Shown: in pieces, positions 24,880-32,421 of the stretch
Layout: every line of letters begins with the position of its first letter
Numbering within the stretch: the stretch's first letter is position 1
Assembly (NCBI GenBank): GCA_036266155.1
Contig: DATANR010000052.1
Coordinates: forward strand, 1 to 33,443
DNA: 33,443 bases
Reading direction: 5' to 3'
DNA from: SIAJ01 sp036266155
Lineage (GTDB): Bacteria; Planctomycetota; Planctomycetia; Gemmatales; Gemmataceae
Notes under the pieces: model-generated
Databases searched by the model: none
What the model was told of the DNA's origin: nothing
The model's input: only the letters and a program-made list of their open reading frames with translations
Program-made: the position numbers and the translations under genes

Positions 24880-26577
24880 TTACTTCGCCCCAAAATCCGC
24901 CGCGAATGCCTTGGGTGACAGGTCAGCCCCCGTCGCGAACTTGGTCAGCCCACGCCAGTCGAGCGTGCGGCCCGGCTCGAAGACACGCTTCTTCATGAAG
25001 TCACCGACTTTTGGCTCGCCGACGTAGATCACGGAAACGGGATCGGCCCCGCCGTACACCTCTTTCGCGATCGTCGCGTGGACCTGCGAGGCGAAGAGCT
25101 GGCCCATCATGTAATTGTGGTAATAGACCGGCGCAGAGCAGATGTGGATCTTGCTTGCGTAGTCCGGGGCATTACGTCCAGGGGGCCGCTTGAGTCCCTG
25201 ATACTTCTCGACGAGGTCCCACCACAGTTTGTTCAGGTCCTGGTCCGGTTGCTCGTACATCGCCTTCTCGAAACGCAGCATCACCTGGCACCAGCGTGAG
25301 AAGATCAGCAGTTGATTCTTGCGCACCTTCTCGGCCGCCGCGTCGAACTTGTCCGGGTTGGCGACGGCGACGCCCATCTTCTCGAGCCACCTGCGCGACT
25401 TGCTGAAGCGTTCGAACTGCATCGCCACGCCTTCGGTGGTCAAGATGTGCGACTCGCCACGCAGCACATAGGGCACGCTCTTCGGGATGTTCTTCGAACT
25501 GTAGACGCTGTGCCCGAGTTCGTGCAGCATCGTGCCAGCCCAGTATTCGTTCGGCACGATGTTGCCGAGCACGCGGACGTCGCCGTCACGATCGATATCG
25601 GTGCAGAACGCGTGCGGAGACTTGCCCTTCTTCTCGTATAGGTCACTACGGGCGATCACGTCGTCGATCGGCAAACCGATGCCCTTGTAGAAGGTCCGAC
25701 ACAGGGCCAGGATGTCCGCCTTGGCGAACGGCTCGTCGAGGTTCGCGTCGAAGACGGCCGGCGACTCCTGGAAGAACGGGTCGTGGTAATCCCACGGCAT
25801 CAGCTCGGTCGGCCTCTTGTTGACCGTGGCCGCGAGCTTCGCATCAATCTCGGCCTTCGCCTTCAAGAACGGCTCGCGCGTCAGGTTGTCCAGTTCATCG
25901 AACAGGCGGATGAGTTCCTCGCCGTCTTGCTCGTTCAAGAAGAGCTGCACGGCATGGAAATTCTTGAACCCGAGTTGCTTCGCCATCTCGTTGCGCAGGA
26001 CAACCAATTCCTTCAGGTCCTGCTCGACGTCGGCCCCGACACGCTTACTCGCTGCCCAAACAAGCAGGCGACGCTTCGTGTCGTTCGACTTCTTGAGCAC
26101 ATCGCGGACTTCGCTGTCCGTCATCTCCTTGTCGTCCACCTTGGCCCTGAACACGTTAAATTTCTGCTCGACCGCATTGGCCTTGGCCGAGATCTTCTTG
26201 AGCAGGGCCGGATCGACCTGCTTCTCGAGGTACATCAGGTACAGCACGTCGATCGCGCGAGCCAGCACCTTGTCCTCGATCTCGCCCTTGTCGCGCAGTT
26301 GCTTGATCGTCTTCAACTCGGCGAACGTGGCCTTGTCGGAAAGGGCCTCGTCGATCTTGTTTTGAGCATCTTCCTTCTTCTTGAAGTCCTCGTCTTTGCC
26401 GGTGATGTTCGCGTTCCACCACGCGATGCTGGCCGTCAGGTCGAGGGGCCGAATCTTGGTGTCGTGGGCGGCCACGAACTTCTTGGCCTGCTCGGTCGCG
26501 GCCGGGCTGGCGCTGGCATCAACTGGCATGACGAACCCCACGATCGACAAGAGGAACGCACCACGCAAAAGCGACAT
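24880..26577 (-). CDS. Secreted M2-type (ACE-like) zinc metallopeptidase
   Basis: 565 aa. A signal peptide of about 22-24 residues (MSLLRGAFLLSIVGFVMPVDASAS) precedes a helical zincin fold. Zinc motif HELGH is at 352-356, and the third ligand is probably Glu382 in ILTTEGVAMQFERF, 26 residues after the second His. The surrounding LGNIVPNEYWAGTMLHELGH and the late YYHNYMMGQLFASQVHATI match the M2 angiotensin-converting-enzyme pattern. M3-type oligopeptidases and carboxypeptidase Taq are related alternatives. It probably cleaves peptides outside the cytoplasm. The ATG has TGGAG nine bases upstream. The length is close to one ACE catalytic domain. Confidence 0.85.
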   Translation of the reverse strand: MSLLRGAFLLSIVGFVMPVDASASPAATEQAKKFVAAHDTKIRPLDLTASIAWWNANITGKDEDFKKKEDAQNKIDEALSDKATFAELKTIKQLRDKGEIEDKVLARAIDVLYLMYLEKQVDPALLKKISAKANAVEQKFNVFRAKVDDKEMTDSEVRDVLKKSNDTKRRLLVWAASKRVGADVEQDLKELVVLRNEMAKQLGFKNFHAVQLFLNEQDGEELIRLFDELDNLTREPFLKAKAEIDAKLAATVNKRPTELMPWDYHDPFFQESPAVFDANLDEPFAKADILALCRTFYKGIGLPIDDVIARSDLYEKKGKSPHAFCTDIDRDGDVRVLGNIVPNEYWAGTMLHELGHSVYSSKNIPKSVPYVLRGESHILTTEGVAMQFERFSKSRRWLEKMGVAVANPDKFDAAAEKVRKNQLLIFSRWCQVMLRFEKAMYEQPDQDLNKLWWDLVEKYQGLKRPPGRNAPDYASKIHICSAPVYYHNYMMGQLFASQVHATIAKEVYGGADPVSVIYVGEPKVGDFMKKRVFEPGRTLDWRGLTKFATGADLSPKAFAADFGAK

Positions 26578-26595
26578 GAATTAAACTCCAGTTTG

Positions 26596-26706
26596 CCGTT
26601 AGCCGCGACGCGCTAGCGGAGCGCGACACGCGGCTGATTCGGGACGTTGACAATTGCGTCAGAGACTTCAACGTGACGCGTTCCGCTGGCGCGTCGCGGC
26701 TAACGG
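26596..26706. repeat. Long inverted repeat abutting the UbiA-family stop
   Basis: The two ends of this 111-bp element are inverted copies: CCGTTAGCCGCGACGCGC on the left and its complement on the right, with pairing continuing for about 30 bases with two mismatches. The middle is unpaired. It fills the 129-bp gap between the UbiA-family and M2 peptidase genes (both minus) and ends immediately at the UbiA-family stop codon. The arms are unlike the GGCGAGCGG family, so this is a second family. It resembles a MITE-like element; no transposase gene is present here. Confidence 0.8.
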
Positions 26707-27606
26707 TTAGGTCGAATACACCCATTTTCCGAGCAACAGCGCCGGCGGCAACAGCAATACGAGCAGCAATCCCCAGGTGCCGACGAACACGCTCGCCAGC
26801 AGGGCGTCGAGCACGACCAAGCCGAAGATCGAGCGCCGGACGCCCGCCTGCACACGATCGGGCGTCGGTTTCCGTACTGCGGCCAGCACCGGCGTGCCGA
26901 TCCAGAAGCCGGCGACTACCAACAAGTACGGAAACAACGGCGAACTGGTTCCCGGCGGCACCCGCGTCGCGGCCGCCAGGGCCAGCAACGCCGCCACCAG
27001 CATGACCCCGGCCGCCTTTGTGAGCACCTTCGGGTCGCTCCGCTTCTCCTCGGTGCGGGCAAACCACGTGACGCCGACGATGTACACGCCGATGGTGAGA
27101 GCCAGATGAGCCTGCGTCACGTACGGCAACGCCGTCGGCTCGGCGAGCGACAGCCCGAGCAGCACATTCAGGAAGCGGCAAAGGGCCATGCCGATTGGCC
27201 CCGCCGACGTCCGCTTGATGCGGGCGTCATAAGCGAGAATCGCCATCACCAGCGCCAATCCGACGATGGCCCCGGTCTTACCGGTGAGGGCGGCACACGC
27301 CCATCCACTAGCAAGCAGAACGGTTCCAATGATGACCGCGAGGCGAACCGAAATGCGCCCCGATGCCAGTGGTCGGAAGGGGCGATCACGTTTGTCGTCG
27401 GCGAGGTCGAAATAGTCGTTCCAGACCATGCCCGCCGAGTAGAGCATGCCGGACGCCAGCAACAGCAGCACAGCCTTCCACGCGAACGAATCGTTAACTA
27501 CGCTCGGCGACAGGGCCGCTGTGGCGCAGAGGCCGAGGCCAATATCAGCGAACGCGGTAAAGACGTTGGGCAGCCGCAAGAGGCGTGCGAACGGGAGCAG
27601 AGGCAT
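26707..27606 (-). CDS. UbiA-family prenyltransferase
   Basis: 299 aa with about eight to nine hydrophobic segments. The first Asp-rich motif is NDYFDLADDKRDRPFRP (63-79), which binds the prenyl diphosphate through Mg. The second loop is YDARIKRTSAGPIGMALCR, weaker than the classical DxxxD. This resembles the UbiA-like proteins of the EboC/SCO type rather than UbiA of ubiquinone synthesis. It transfers an isoprenoid chain to an aromatic or other acceptor in the membrane; the acceptor is not identifiable and no quinone or carotenoid genes are near. No clear ribosome-binding site. It is divergent from the asparaginase gene across repeat copy C. Confidence 0.88.
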   Translation of the reverse strand: MPLLPFARLLRLPNVFTAFADIGLGLCATAALSPSVVNDSFAWKAVLLLLASGMLYSAGMVWNDYFDLADDKRDRPFRPLASGRISVRLAVIIGTVLLASGWACAALTGKTGAIVGLALVMAILAYDARIKRTSAGPIGMALCRFLNVLLGLSLAEPTALPYVTQAHLALTIGVYIVGVTWFARTEEKRSDPKVLTKAAGVMLVAALLALAAATRVPPGTSSPLFPYLLVVAGFWIGTPVLAAVRKPTPDRVQAGVRRSIFGLVVLDALLASVFVGTWGLLLVLLLPPALLLGKWVYST

Positions 27607-27632
27607 GACGATATTCTACGACAGCGGCTTCC

Positions 27633-27711
27633 GGCGAGCGGAGCCGCGTAAGTAAGCGGCCCGATAATGTCCTTGCGCCAACATCGGGCCGCTTACGCGG
27701 CTCCGCTCGCC
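27633..27711. repeat. Palindromic repeat, copy C, in a divergent promoter region
   Basis: Left arm 27633-27670 and right arm 27681-27711 both begin (reading inwards) GGCGAGCGGAGCCGCGTAAG and continue to GCGGCCCGAT. The left arm has a four-base duplication (GTAA). It lies between the divergent UbiA-family and asparaginase genes, 26 bp from the first start and 53 bp from the second. Unlike copies A and B, it sits at gene starts rather than ends. Confidence 0.85.
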
Positions 27712-27764
27712 TCTCTCATTTCACTACGCTAACTTCACTCCATCCTCTCTAACCCCAATCCGCC

Positions 27765-28619
27765 ATGCCTGAACCCGTCGTCATCGCTACCTGGCCATTC
27801 GGCAAGACGGCCGTCGAGGTCGCGTCCAAGTTGCTTGCGGCCGGCAAGGTGCCGCTCGATGCCGCGATCGCGGGGGCCCAGGCCGTCGAGGACGATCCGA
27901 GCGTTCACTCGGTCGGCTATGGCGGCATCGGCAACGCGATTGGCACCGTGGCGCTCGACGCTTGCTGTATGGACGGCAAGACGCTTGATTGCGGCTCTGT
28001 GGCAGGCGTCGAGAACATTCGCCACGTCGCGGCCTTGTCGAAGAAGGTCTACGAGAAGACGCCGCACGTGATGCTCGTCGGCAAAGGAGCCGAGTGGTTC
28101 GCGATCCAGAACGGCTTCCCGCTCGAAACGCTGCTGACGCCGGAAGCTGTTGCCCTCTGGGAGAAGGATCGGCCCAAGAAGAAGGGGCACGACACGGTCA
28201 CGGTGCTCGCCAACGACGGCAAGGGCCGGCTCGGCGGCGTCTGCACCACGTCGGGCCTGTCGTACAAGACGCCGGGCCGCGTCGGCGATTCACCAATCAT
28301 CGGCGCCGGTCTTTATGTTGATGACGAAGCCGGCGCCGCCGGCGCGACGGGCGTCGGCGAAGAAATCATCCGCATCGGCGGTGCCCTGTTCATCGTCGAG
28401 CAGATGCGTGCCGGCAAGAGCCCGCAAGAGGCGTGCGAACTCGCGGTGAAGCGGCACATCGCAGCGGCGGTGCGTCGCGGTCAGCACCCGGCTCAGGTCG
28501 CGTTCCTGGCGTTGAATCCCAAGGGAGATGTAGGGGCTGCTTGCACGGAGAGGACGAATTTCAAATACGCGGTGGCGCGAGGGGAGAAGGTGGAGATGTT
28601 GCAGGCGAGGGAACTGTGA
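27765..28619 (+). CDS. Ntn-hydrolase asparaginase (glycosylasparaginase family)
   Basis: 284 aa, somewhat shorter than characterised glycosylasparaginases. The family hydrolyses N4-(beta-N-acetylglucosaminyl)-asparagine, asparagine or isoaspartyl peptides. The autocleavage site KKKGHDTVTVLA places the new N-terminal nucleophile at Thr144, preceded by HD as usual. Downstream GVCTTSGLSYKTPGRVGDSP and GAGLYVDDEAGAAGATGVGE are the substrate-pocket motifs. No signal peptide, so it is cytoplasmic unless secreted by other means. No Shine-Dalgarno sequence is visible. A damaged second copy of its last 18 codons lies at 29446-29499, beyond the toxin-antitoxin pair. Confidence 0.92.
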   Translation: MPEPVVIATWPFGKTAVEVASKLLAAGKVPLDAAIAGAQAVEDDPSVHSVGYGGIGNAIGTVALDACCMDGKTLDCGSVAGVENIRHVAALSKKVYEKTPHVMLVGKGAEWFAIQNGFPLETLLTPEAVALWEKDRPKKKGHDTVTVLANDGKGRLGGVCTTSGLSYKTPGRVGDSPIIGAGLYVDDEAGAAGATGVGEEIIRIGGALFIVEQMRAGKSPQEACELAVKRHIAAAVRRGQHPAQVAFLALNPKGDVGAACTERTNFKYAVARGEKVEMLQAREL

Positions 28620-28664
28620 TGTGGCGGATGGCTCCATTGACACCCATGCTAGTTTTGGCATATC

Positions 28665-29039
28665 ATGGCTGAAGAAGAGGACGAACTAAAGCTGATTGAG
28701 TGGGTTAAGTCCGCAAGGGCCGAATTGAAGCGCTTTCCGGACCAAGTGAGATATCAGGTTGGATCGGCGCTCCTTCAGGTTCAAAAAGGCCTGGGCCATC
28801 CTTCGATTAAGATACTCAAGGGATTTGGCGGCGCCGCGGTCCGAGAAATCAAGACCGAGGATGAATCTGGCACCTTTCGTGTCGTGTTCACCGTTCAATT
28901 TGCGAAGGCGATCTACGTCTTGCATGCGTTTCAGAAGAAGTCGAAGTCGGGGAGCAAGACTCCGAAAGAGGAAATGGACCGCGTCGCACGACGGTTGGCT
29001 CTCGCCGAGATTGATTATGCCGCGAAGTATGGACGATGA
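28665..29039 (+). CDS. RelE/Gp49-type toxin (HigB-like)
   Basis: 124 aa. Features are typical of phage-derived Gp49/HigB-like toxins: the helical start KLIEWVKSARAELKRFPDQV, the core strand VREIKTEDESGTFRVVFTV, and the ending YVLHAFQKKSKSGSKTPKEE followed by a helix. Such toxins are ribosome-dependent mRNA endonucleases; catalytic basic residues (Lys/Arg/His in HAFQKKSK) are present. It overlaps the HTH antitoxin by 11 bases, giving the toxin-first order of HigBA. No strong ribosome-binding site. It begins 45 bp after the asparaginase stop. Confidence 0.9.
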   Translation: MAEEEDELKLIEWVKSARAELKRFPDQVRYQVGSALLQVQKGLGHPSIKILKGFGGAAVREIKTEDESGTFRVVFTVQFAKAIYVLHAFQKKSKSGSKTPKEEMDRVARRLALAEIDYAAKYGR

Positions 29040-29406
29040 ACGATTCGAGACCGGCAGTGGCAACGTCTTCGCGGACCTGGGCCTGCCCGATCCCGATATG
29101 GCACTCAAAAAGGCGGAGCTCGCATCCAAAATTGCCGAACGCATCGACGCGAACGGATGGAGCCAGACGACCGCGGCCAAGAGGATGGCCATCGATCAGC
29201 CGAAAGTGTCTGCGATCATCCGTGGCAGGCTGAAGGACTTCTCGCTGGAACGGCTGATCACATGCCTGGAGAGAATGGGTCAGCCGGTGGGATTCGTGTT
29301 TGCACCACTCGAGGCGAAGACTCGAATTCGTAAGAAGACGGTCGCGCGAACACGACAGTCGGGAGTGTTCAAGCGCGGATCAAGGAAAATGAACGCAGCG
29401 ACTTGA
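29029..29406 (+). CDS. XRE-type HTH antitoxin (HigA-like)
   Basis: 125 aa from the ATG at 29029, which overlaps the toxin's end by 11 bases. The core NVFADLGLPDPDMALKKAEL leads into an HTH (SQTTAAKRMAIDQPKVSAII, then FSLERLITCLERMG), the usual HTH_37/HigA arrangement. It should neutralise the upstream toxin and repress the pair's promoter. A C-terminal Lys/Arg-rich tail of about 30 residues (AKTRIRKKTVARTRQ) is longer than in many homologues and may add DNA contacts. Confidence 0.9.
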   Translation: MDDERFETGSGNVFADLGLPDPDMALKKAELASKIAERIDANGWSQTTAAKRMAIDQPKVSAIIRGRLKDFSLERLITCLERMGQPVGFVFAPLEAKTRIRKKTVARTRQSGVFKRGSRKMNAAT

Positions 29407-29445
29407 GCGACGTTCAGCCGGCCTTTGACGCAGGAGATGGATGTC

Positions 29446-29499
29446 ATAAGGGCAGTGGCACGGGAGTGGGTGGAGATGTTGCAGGCGAAGGAGTTATGA
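29446..29499 (+). pseudogene. Duplicated 3'-end fragment of the asparaginase gene
   Basis: In frame this reads IRAVAREWVEMLQAKEL then stop, against YAVARGEKVEMLQAREL then stop at the true asparaginase end (28568-28619). Twenty bases are identical (28589-28608 and 29469-29488), and similarity extends to about 50 bp on both sides of these. No start codon or upstream asparaginase sequence accompanies it. It is a remnant left by duplication, insertion or deletion around the TA pair. Confidence 0.7.
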
Positions 29500-29583
29500 T
29501 TGGGAGCCGGAATTGTCCGAGTACTGGCGACGGTGGCTCTCGGGAGGCATTCTTAAAGGGATGAATCCGATGCTGCTTTGGGC

Positions 29584-29784
29584 TCAGCATTCGTAGTATT
29601 TCATTGGCATCCACTTTCGCCAAGCCGGAGTATTATCATGGGCGCTCAATTCCTTAAGTTTCGCAATGTAGTCGAGCAACGTGAAGAACTCATTCAAGTT
29701 GCGATGATCTGGAAAATCGAAGTGATTTAGGCCGAAAAGAGCGATAAGAACTTTGTTTCGATGACTCTTCAATCGAGTTTGCAA
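29584..29784 (-). CDS. Doubtful small ORF, minus strand
   Basis: 66 aa from a TTG start, open further upstream to about 29890 without an ATG. The translation has a mixed, protein-like composition (NHFDFPDHRNLNEFFTLLDY). It lies in a stretch of lower GC than the surroundings. It overlaps the start of the plus-strand ORF at 29761, so at most one is likely real. No family recognised. It could be the 3' remnant of a transferred gene. Confidence 0.25.
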   Translation of the reverse strand: MQTRLKSHRNKVLIALFGLNHFDFPDHRNLNEFFTLLDYIAKLKELSAHDNTPAWRKWMPMKYYEC

Positions 29785-29937
29785 AGCCCAAACGCGATTC
29801 GAATGTATCGGATTTTCGTGGGAAACGAAACGTTCTTGATACCGGCTGACCCGCTCAGCAGAGCAATGAACGTCATCGAGCAGATTTACAAGGACTCAAT
29901 TCCGGCTTGGGAAAAGCTGCCTCCGAAGAGCGAGTAA
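29761..29937 (+). CDS. Possible small protein upstream of the VapC-type pair
   Basis: 58 aa from the ATG at 29761, or 44 aa from the ATG at 29803. It reads MYRIFVGNETFLIPADPLSR at the second start and ends with a helical AMNVIEQIYKDSIPAWEKL segment. The stop lies 12 bp before the antitoxin start at 29950, on the same strand, which would suit a leading gene of the operon. An in-frame stop at 29728 limits it upstream. No family recognised; codon use is less GC-rich than neighbours. It conflicts with the minus-strand ORF. Confidence 0.35.
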   Translation: MTLQSSLQSPNAIRMYRIFVGNETFLIPADPLSRAMNVIEQIYKDSIPAWEKLPPKSE

Positions 29938-29949
29938 GAAAGTGTTGCT

Positions 29950-30249
29950 ATGCAAATCCCCATTCTTATTGAGCCAGTCAACGGCACCGGCTTTCGGTCT
30001 CGCGGTGGCGAGCCGTTTGCATTGAGCGCTCAAGGCGCGACGCGCGAAGAGGTCCTGGGCAAGCTGCGCGATCAACTCGAATCGCGCTTGCGCGAGGGTT
30101 CGGCAGTCGTTTCACTGGACGTTCCGGCGGATCCACATCCGCTTGCCGAATTCGCGGGCATGTTCAAGGATGACCCGTTGTTTGAGAGTTGGCAAAAATC
30201 GATCGCGAGCTATCGCCGTAAGGCCGATGCGGACCCGAACTATCGATGA
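29950..30249 (+). CDS. Putative antitoxin of a VapC-type pair
   Basis: 99 aa. The N-terminus MQIPILIEPVNGTGFRSRGG and the helix GATREEVLGKLRDQLESRL resemble the HicB-like/ferredoxin-type small proteins that precede PIN-domain toxins in planctomycetes and cyanobacteria. No AbrB, RHH or HTH motif of classical VapB is evident. The C-terminal part (EFAGMFKDDPLFESWQKSI) could be the toxin-binding tail. It overlaps the PIN gene by four bases (ATGA), a strong sign of coupled antitoxin-toxin expression. Confidence 0.7.
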   Translation: MQIPILIEPVNGTGFRSRGGEPFALSAQGATREEVLGKLRDQLESRLREGSAVVSLDVPADPHPLAEFAGMFKDDPLFESWQKSIASYRRKADADPNYR

Positions 30250-30665
30250 GCCTCTTCGTTCTCGATACTGACATTATTTCGCTGTACCAACACAACCATC
30301 CGATGGTGTGTGCGGCGGTTCAGAGTCATCCTATTTCGGAACTCGCAATCACTGTTCTCGCGGTCGAGGAGCAGCTCTCCGGCTGGTATAACGAGTTACG
30401 CAAGGCGAAGAAGACCGCCGCATTGGCCGCCGTCTATCATCGGATGGCATTGACGGTGCGTTTCCTCGGCCATCTGCCAATCCTCTCGTTCACCGAGCCT
30501 GCCATTGATCGATACGAAGACCTCAAACGCCTGAAGCTCAAGATCAAGAAGACCGATTTGCGGATCGCTGCCATCGCATTGGAGAACAATGCAATTGTTG
30601 TTACCCGCAATGTTCGGGACTTTGGGAGGGTTCCAGGCTTGCAGATCGAGGATTGGTCAAAATAA
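30246..30665 (+). CDS. PIN-domain ribonuclease toxin (VapC-type)
   Basis: 139 aa, the normal VapC length. The metal-binding acidic residues of the PIN fold are visible: Asp7 in FVLDTDI, Glu41/Glu42 in AVEEQ, Asp104 in KKTDLRIAAIAL and Asp125 in TRNVRDFGRV. VapC toxins cut tRNA or rRNA. It starts inside the last codons of the upstream small protein. It ends just before a hairpin that separates it from the flotillin operon on the opposite strand. Confidence 0.92.
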   Translation: MSLFVLDTDIISLYQHNHPMVCAAVQSHPISELAITVLAVEEQLSGWYNELRKAKKTAALAAVYHRMALTVRFLGHLPILSFTEPAIDRYEDLKRLKLKIKKTDLRIAAIALENNAIVVTRNVRDFGRVPGLQIEDWSK

Positions 30666-30698
30666 GTGTGAGCGCCTGCTATTTGTAAGCGCCCACAC
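30666..30698. repeat. Gene-end hairpin between convergent genes
   Basis: GTGTGAGCGC (30666-30675) pairs with GCGCCCACAC (30689-30698), nine of ten positions, with a 13-base loop. It starts right after the PIN toxin stop, and the flotillin stop is 20 bp further. It probably marks transcript ends; there is no clear U-tract. Confidence 0.55.
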
Positions 30699-30717
30699 CG
30701 GTCGCTGACGCTCCTGG

Positions 30718-32418
30718 CTACTTCGCCGCCACCCCATTCGTCGTCGGCTCCACCTTCACCGCCGCCGGCACATCCGATTGCAGCTTCGCCAGGAACTCCG
30801 GCACCTCGACGCCGCCGACGTCTTTCATCACTTGCATCATCGGCGGCATCGAGCGAGCGAGGCTCTGCAAGAAGTTCGTCGTGTTCGATTCGCCCGAGCC
30901 GTTGTGGCCGCCGTTCTCCCACACGACCACCTTGTCGAATTTGATGTTCGAGATCGCCTGGGCCGATGCGGCGGTCAGGGCGTCCATGTGTTCGAGCATC
31001 ATCATCTGGAACGCGGCTTGAGCGGAGCCGCAGGCCTCGATGATCTTCTTCAAGCCCTCGCCCTTCTTGGCCAAGATCTCGTATTGGCCCTTCGCTTCGG
31101 CCTGGAGCTTGGCGTAGATGGCAGCGGCCTGAGCGGTCGCGTCGATCTTTACTTTCTCGGCCGCGGCCTCGGCGTCGACGATCGTGCGGGCCTTCTCGGC
31201 CTTCGCCGGAGCTTCGAGCAACGCACGCTTCTCGGCTTCGACCTTCTCGGCCTCCGCAAGCGCGGCTTTCGCCATCGCGCGGTTCTGGGCTTCCAACACT
31301 GCAGCTTCGGCCTCGCGCTTCTTCGTTTCCGATAACTGATAGGCTTCCGCCTTCCTTACTGCCAACTCGGCTTGCGAGGCAGCCACGCGACCCTGGGCAG
31401 TTGCTTCGCCAGCGGTCGCGACGGCGTTCGCCTCGGCCAGCCGGACACGCTTTTCTCGATCGGCCTCGGCAACCTGTGATTCGCGTTCAAACGCGGCCTT
31501 CTGTTCGCCGACCTTTTGATCGCGGTCCAGCTCGGCGATCTTGATCGCCTGTTGCCGTTGCGATTCTTTGATGAGCGCTTCTTGTTCCAACAAGGCCGTT
31601 TGCTCGCCAACCATCTTTTCCTTGTCGAGCGTGGCGATCCGGATGGCCTGTTCGCGGGTCGCTTCCCGTGTGCCGATCTCACGCAGCTTGGTCGCATTGG
31701 CCACCTGGATGGCGCGCTCGCGGTCGGCCTCGGCGACGCCGGTTTGACCCTTCTTCTCCTGCTCGGCCACGTCGATCTTGGCCTGTTGAATCGCCGTCGC
31801 GGCGGCCTTGCGGCCGATCGCCTCGATGTAACCGCTCTCGTCGGTGATGTCGGTGATGTTGACGTTGATCAGGATCAGGCCGATCTTCTTCAATTCGGGT
31901 TCGAGCGACTTCTGCACGCTCTCCAGGAACTTGTCGCGATCGCGGTTGATGTCTTCGATCCGCATCGACGCAATCACTTGCCGCATCTGCCCAAAGATGA
32001 TGTCGCCGGCCTGCTGCTTGATCTCGTCGGTGCCAAGCCCAAGCAAGCGAATCGACGCGTTCTGCATCGTCTCGGCATCGGTTCCAATCGCGACGGTGAA
32101 GACGCTGGGGACGTTGACACGAATGTTTTCAATGCTCAGTGCGCCCTTGAGCGGCACTTCAATTTGGATCGGCTCCAGGCTCAGGTAAGCAAAATCCTGA
32201 ATGAGTGGGATGACGAACGCGGCGCCGCCGTGGACGCACTTGGCGGCGTTGCCGCTCGACGTCTTGCCATAGATCACCAGCACGCGGTTGCTTGGGCAGC
32301 GCTTGTAACGCTTGGCCACGAACATGAGCATGCCGAAGAGAACGATGGCGGCAGCGACACCCGCGACCAGGGGCCAGGGGATTGATTCGGCCGACAGTCC
32401 CGATTGCGCGAGAAGCAT
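30718..32418 (-). CDS. Flotillin-family SPFH membrane protein
   Basis: 566 aa. A single membrane helix at about 16-35 (PLVAGVAAAIVLFGMLMFVA) is followed by the SPFH/band-7 domain (about 40-225: NRVLVIYGKTSSGNAAKCVHGGAAFVIPLIQ, IRVNVPSVFTVAIGT). A long Ala/Glu/Lys-rich coiled coil (about 230-470, repeated AEADRE / KREAEAAVLEAQ) comes next, then a C-terminal oligomerisation region rich in Met and Ala. Flotillins scaffold functional membrane microdomains. GGAGG lies eight bases before the ATG, inside the end of the NfeD-like gene, with only 3 bp between the genes. This floT-nfeD pairing is conserved, as with YuaG/YuaF in Bacillus. Confidence 0.95.
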   Translation of the reverse strand: MLLAQSGLSAESIPWPLVAGVAAAIVLFGMLMFVAKRYKRCPSNRVLVIYGKTSSGNAAKCVHGGAAFVIPLIQDFAYLSLEPIQIEVPLKGALSIENIRVNVPSVFTVAIGTDAETMQNASIRLLGLGTDEIKQQAGDIIFGQMRQVIASMRIEDINRDRDKFLESVQKSLEPELKKIGLILINVNITDITDESGYIEAIGRKAAATAIQQAKIDVAEQEKKGQTGVAEADRERAIQVANATKLREIGTREATREQAIRIATLDKEKMVGEQTALLEQEALIKESQRQQAIKIAELDRDQKVGEQKAAFERESQVAEADREKRVRLAEANAVATAGEATAQGRVAASQAELAVRKAEAYQLSETKKREAEAAVLEAQNRAMAKAALAEAEKVEAEKRALLEAPAKAEKARTIVDAEAAAEKVKIDATAQAAAIYAKLQAEAKGQYEILAKKGEGLKKIIEACGSAQAAFQMMMLEHMDALTAASAQAISNIKFDKVVVWENGGHNGSGESNTTNFLQSLARSMPPMMQVMKDVGGVEVPEFLAKLQSDVPAAVKVEPTTNGVAAK

Positions 32419-32421
32419 GGG

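Noticed and set aside
29500..29600. Plus-strand frame reading YWRRWLSGGILKGMNPMLLW before a stop at about 29598
   Set aside because: It looks somewhat protein-like but has no start codon or family match and is only about 30 codons; it could be a remnant in the TA islet.
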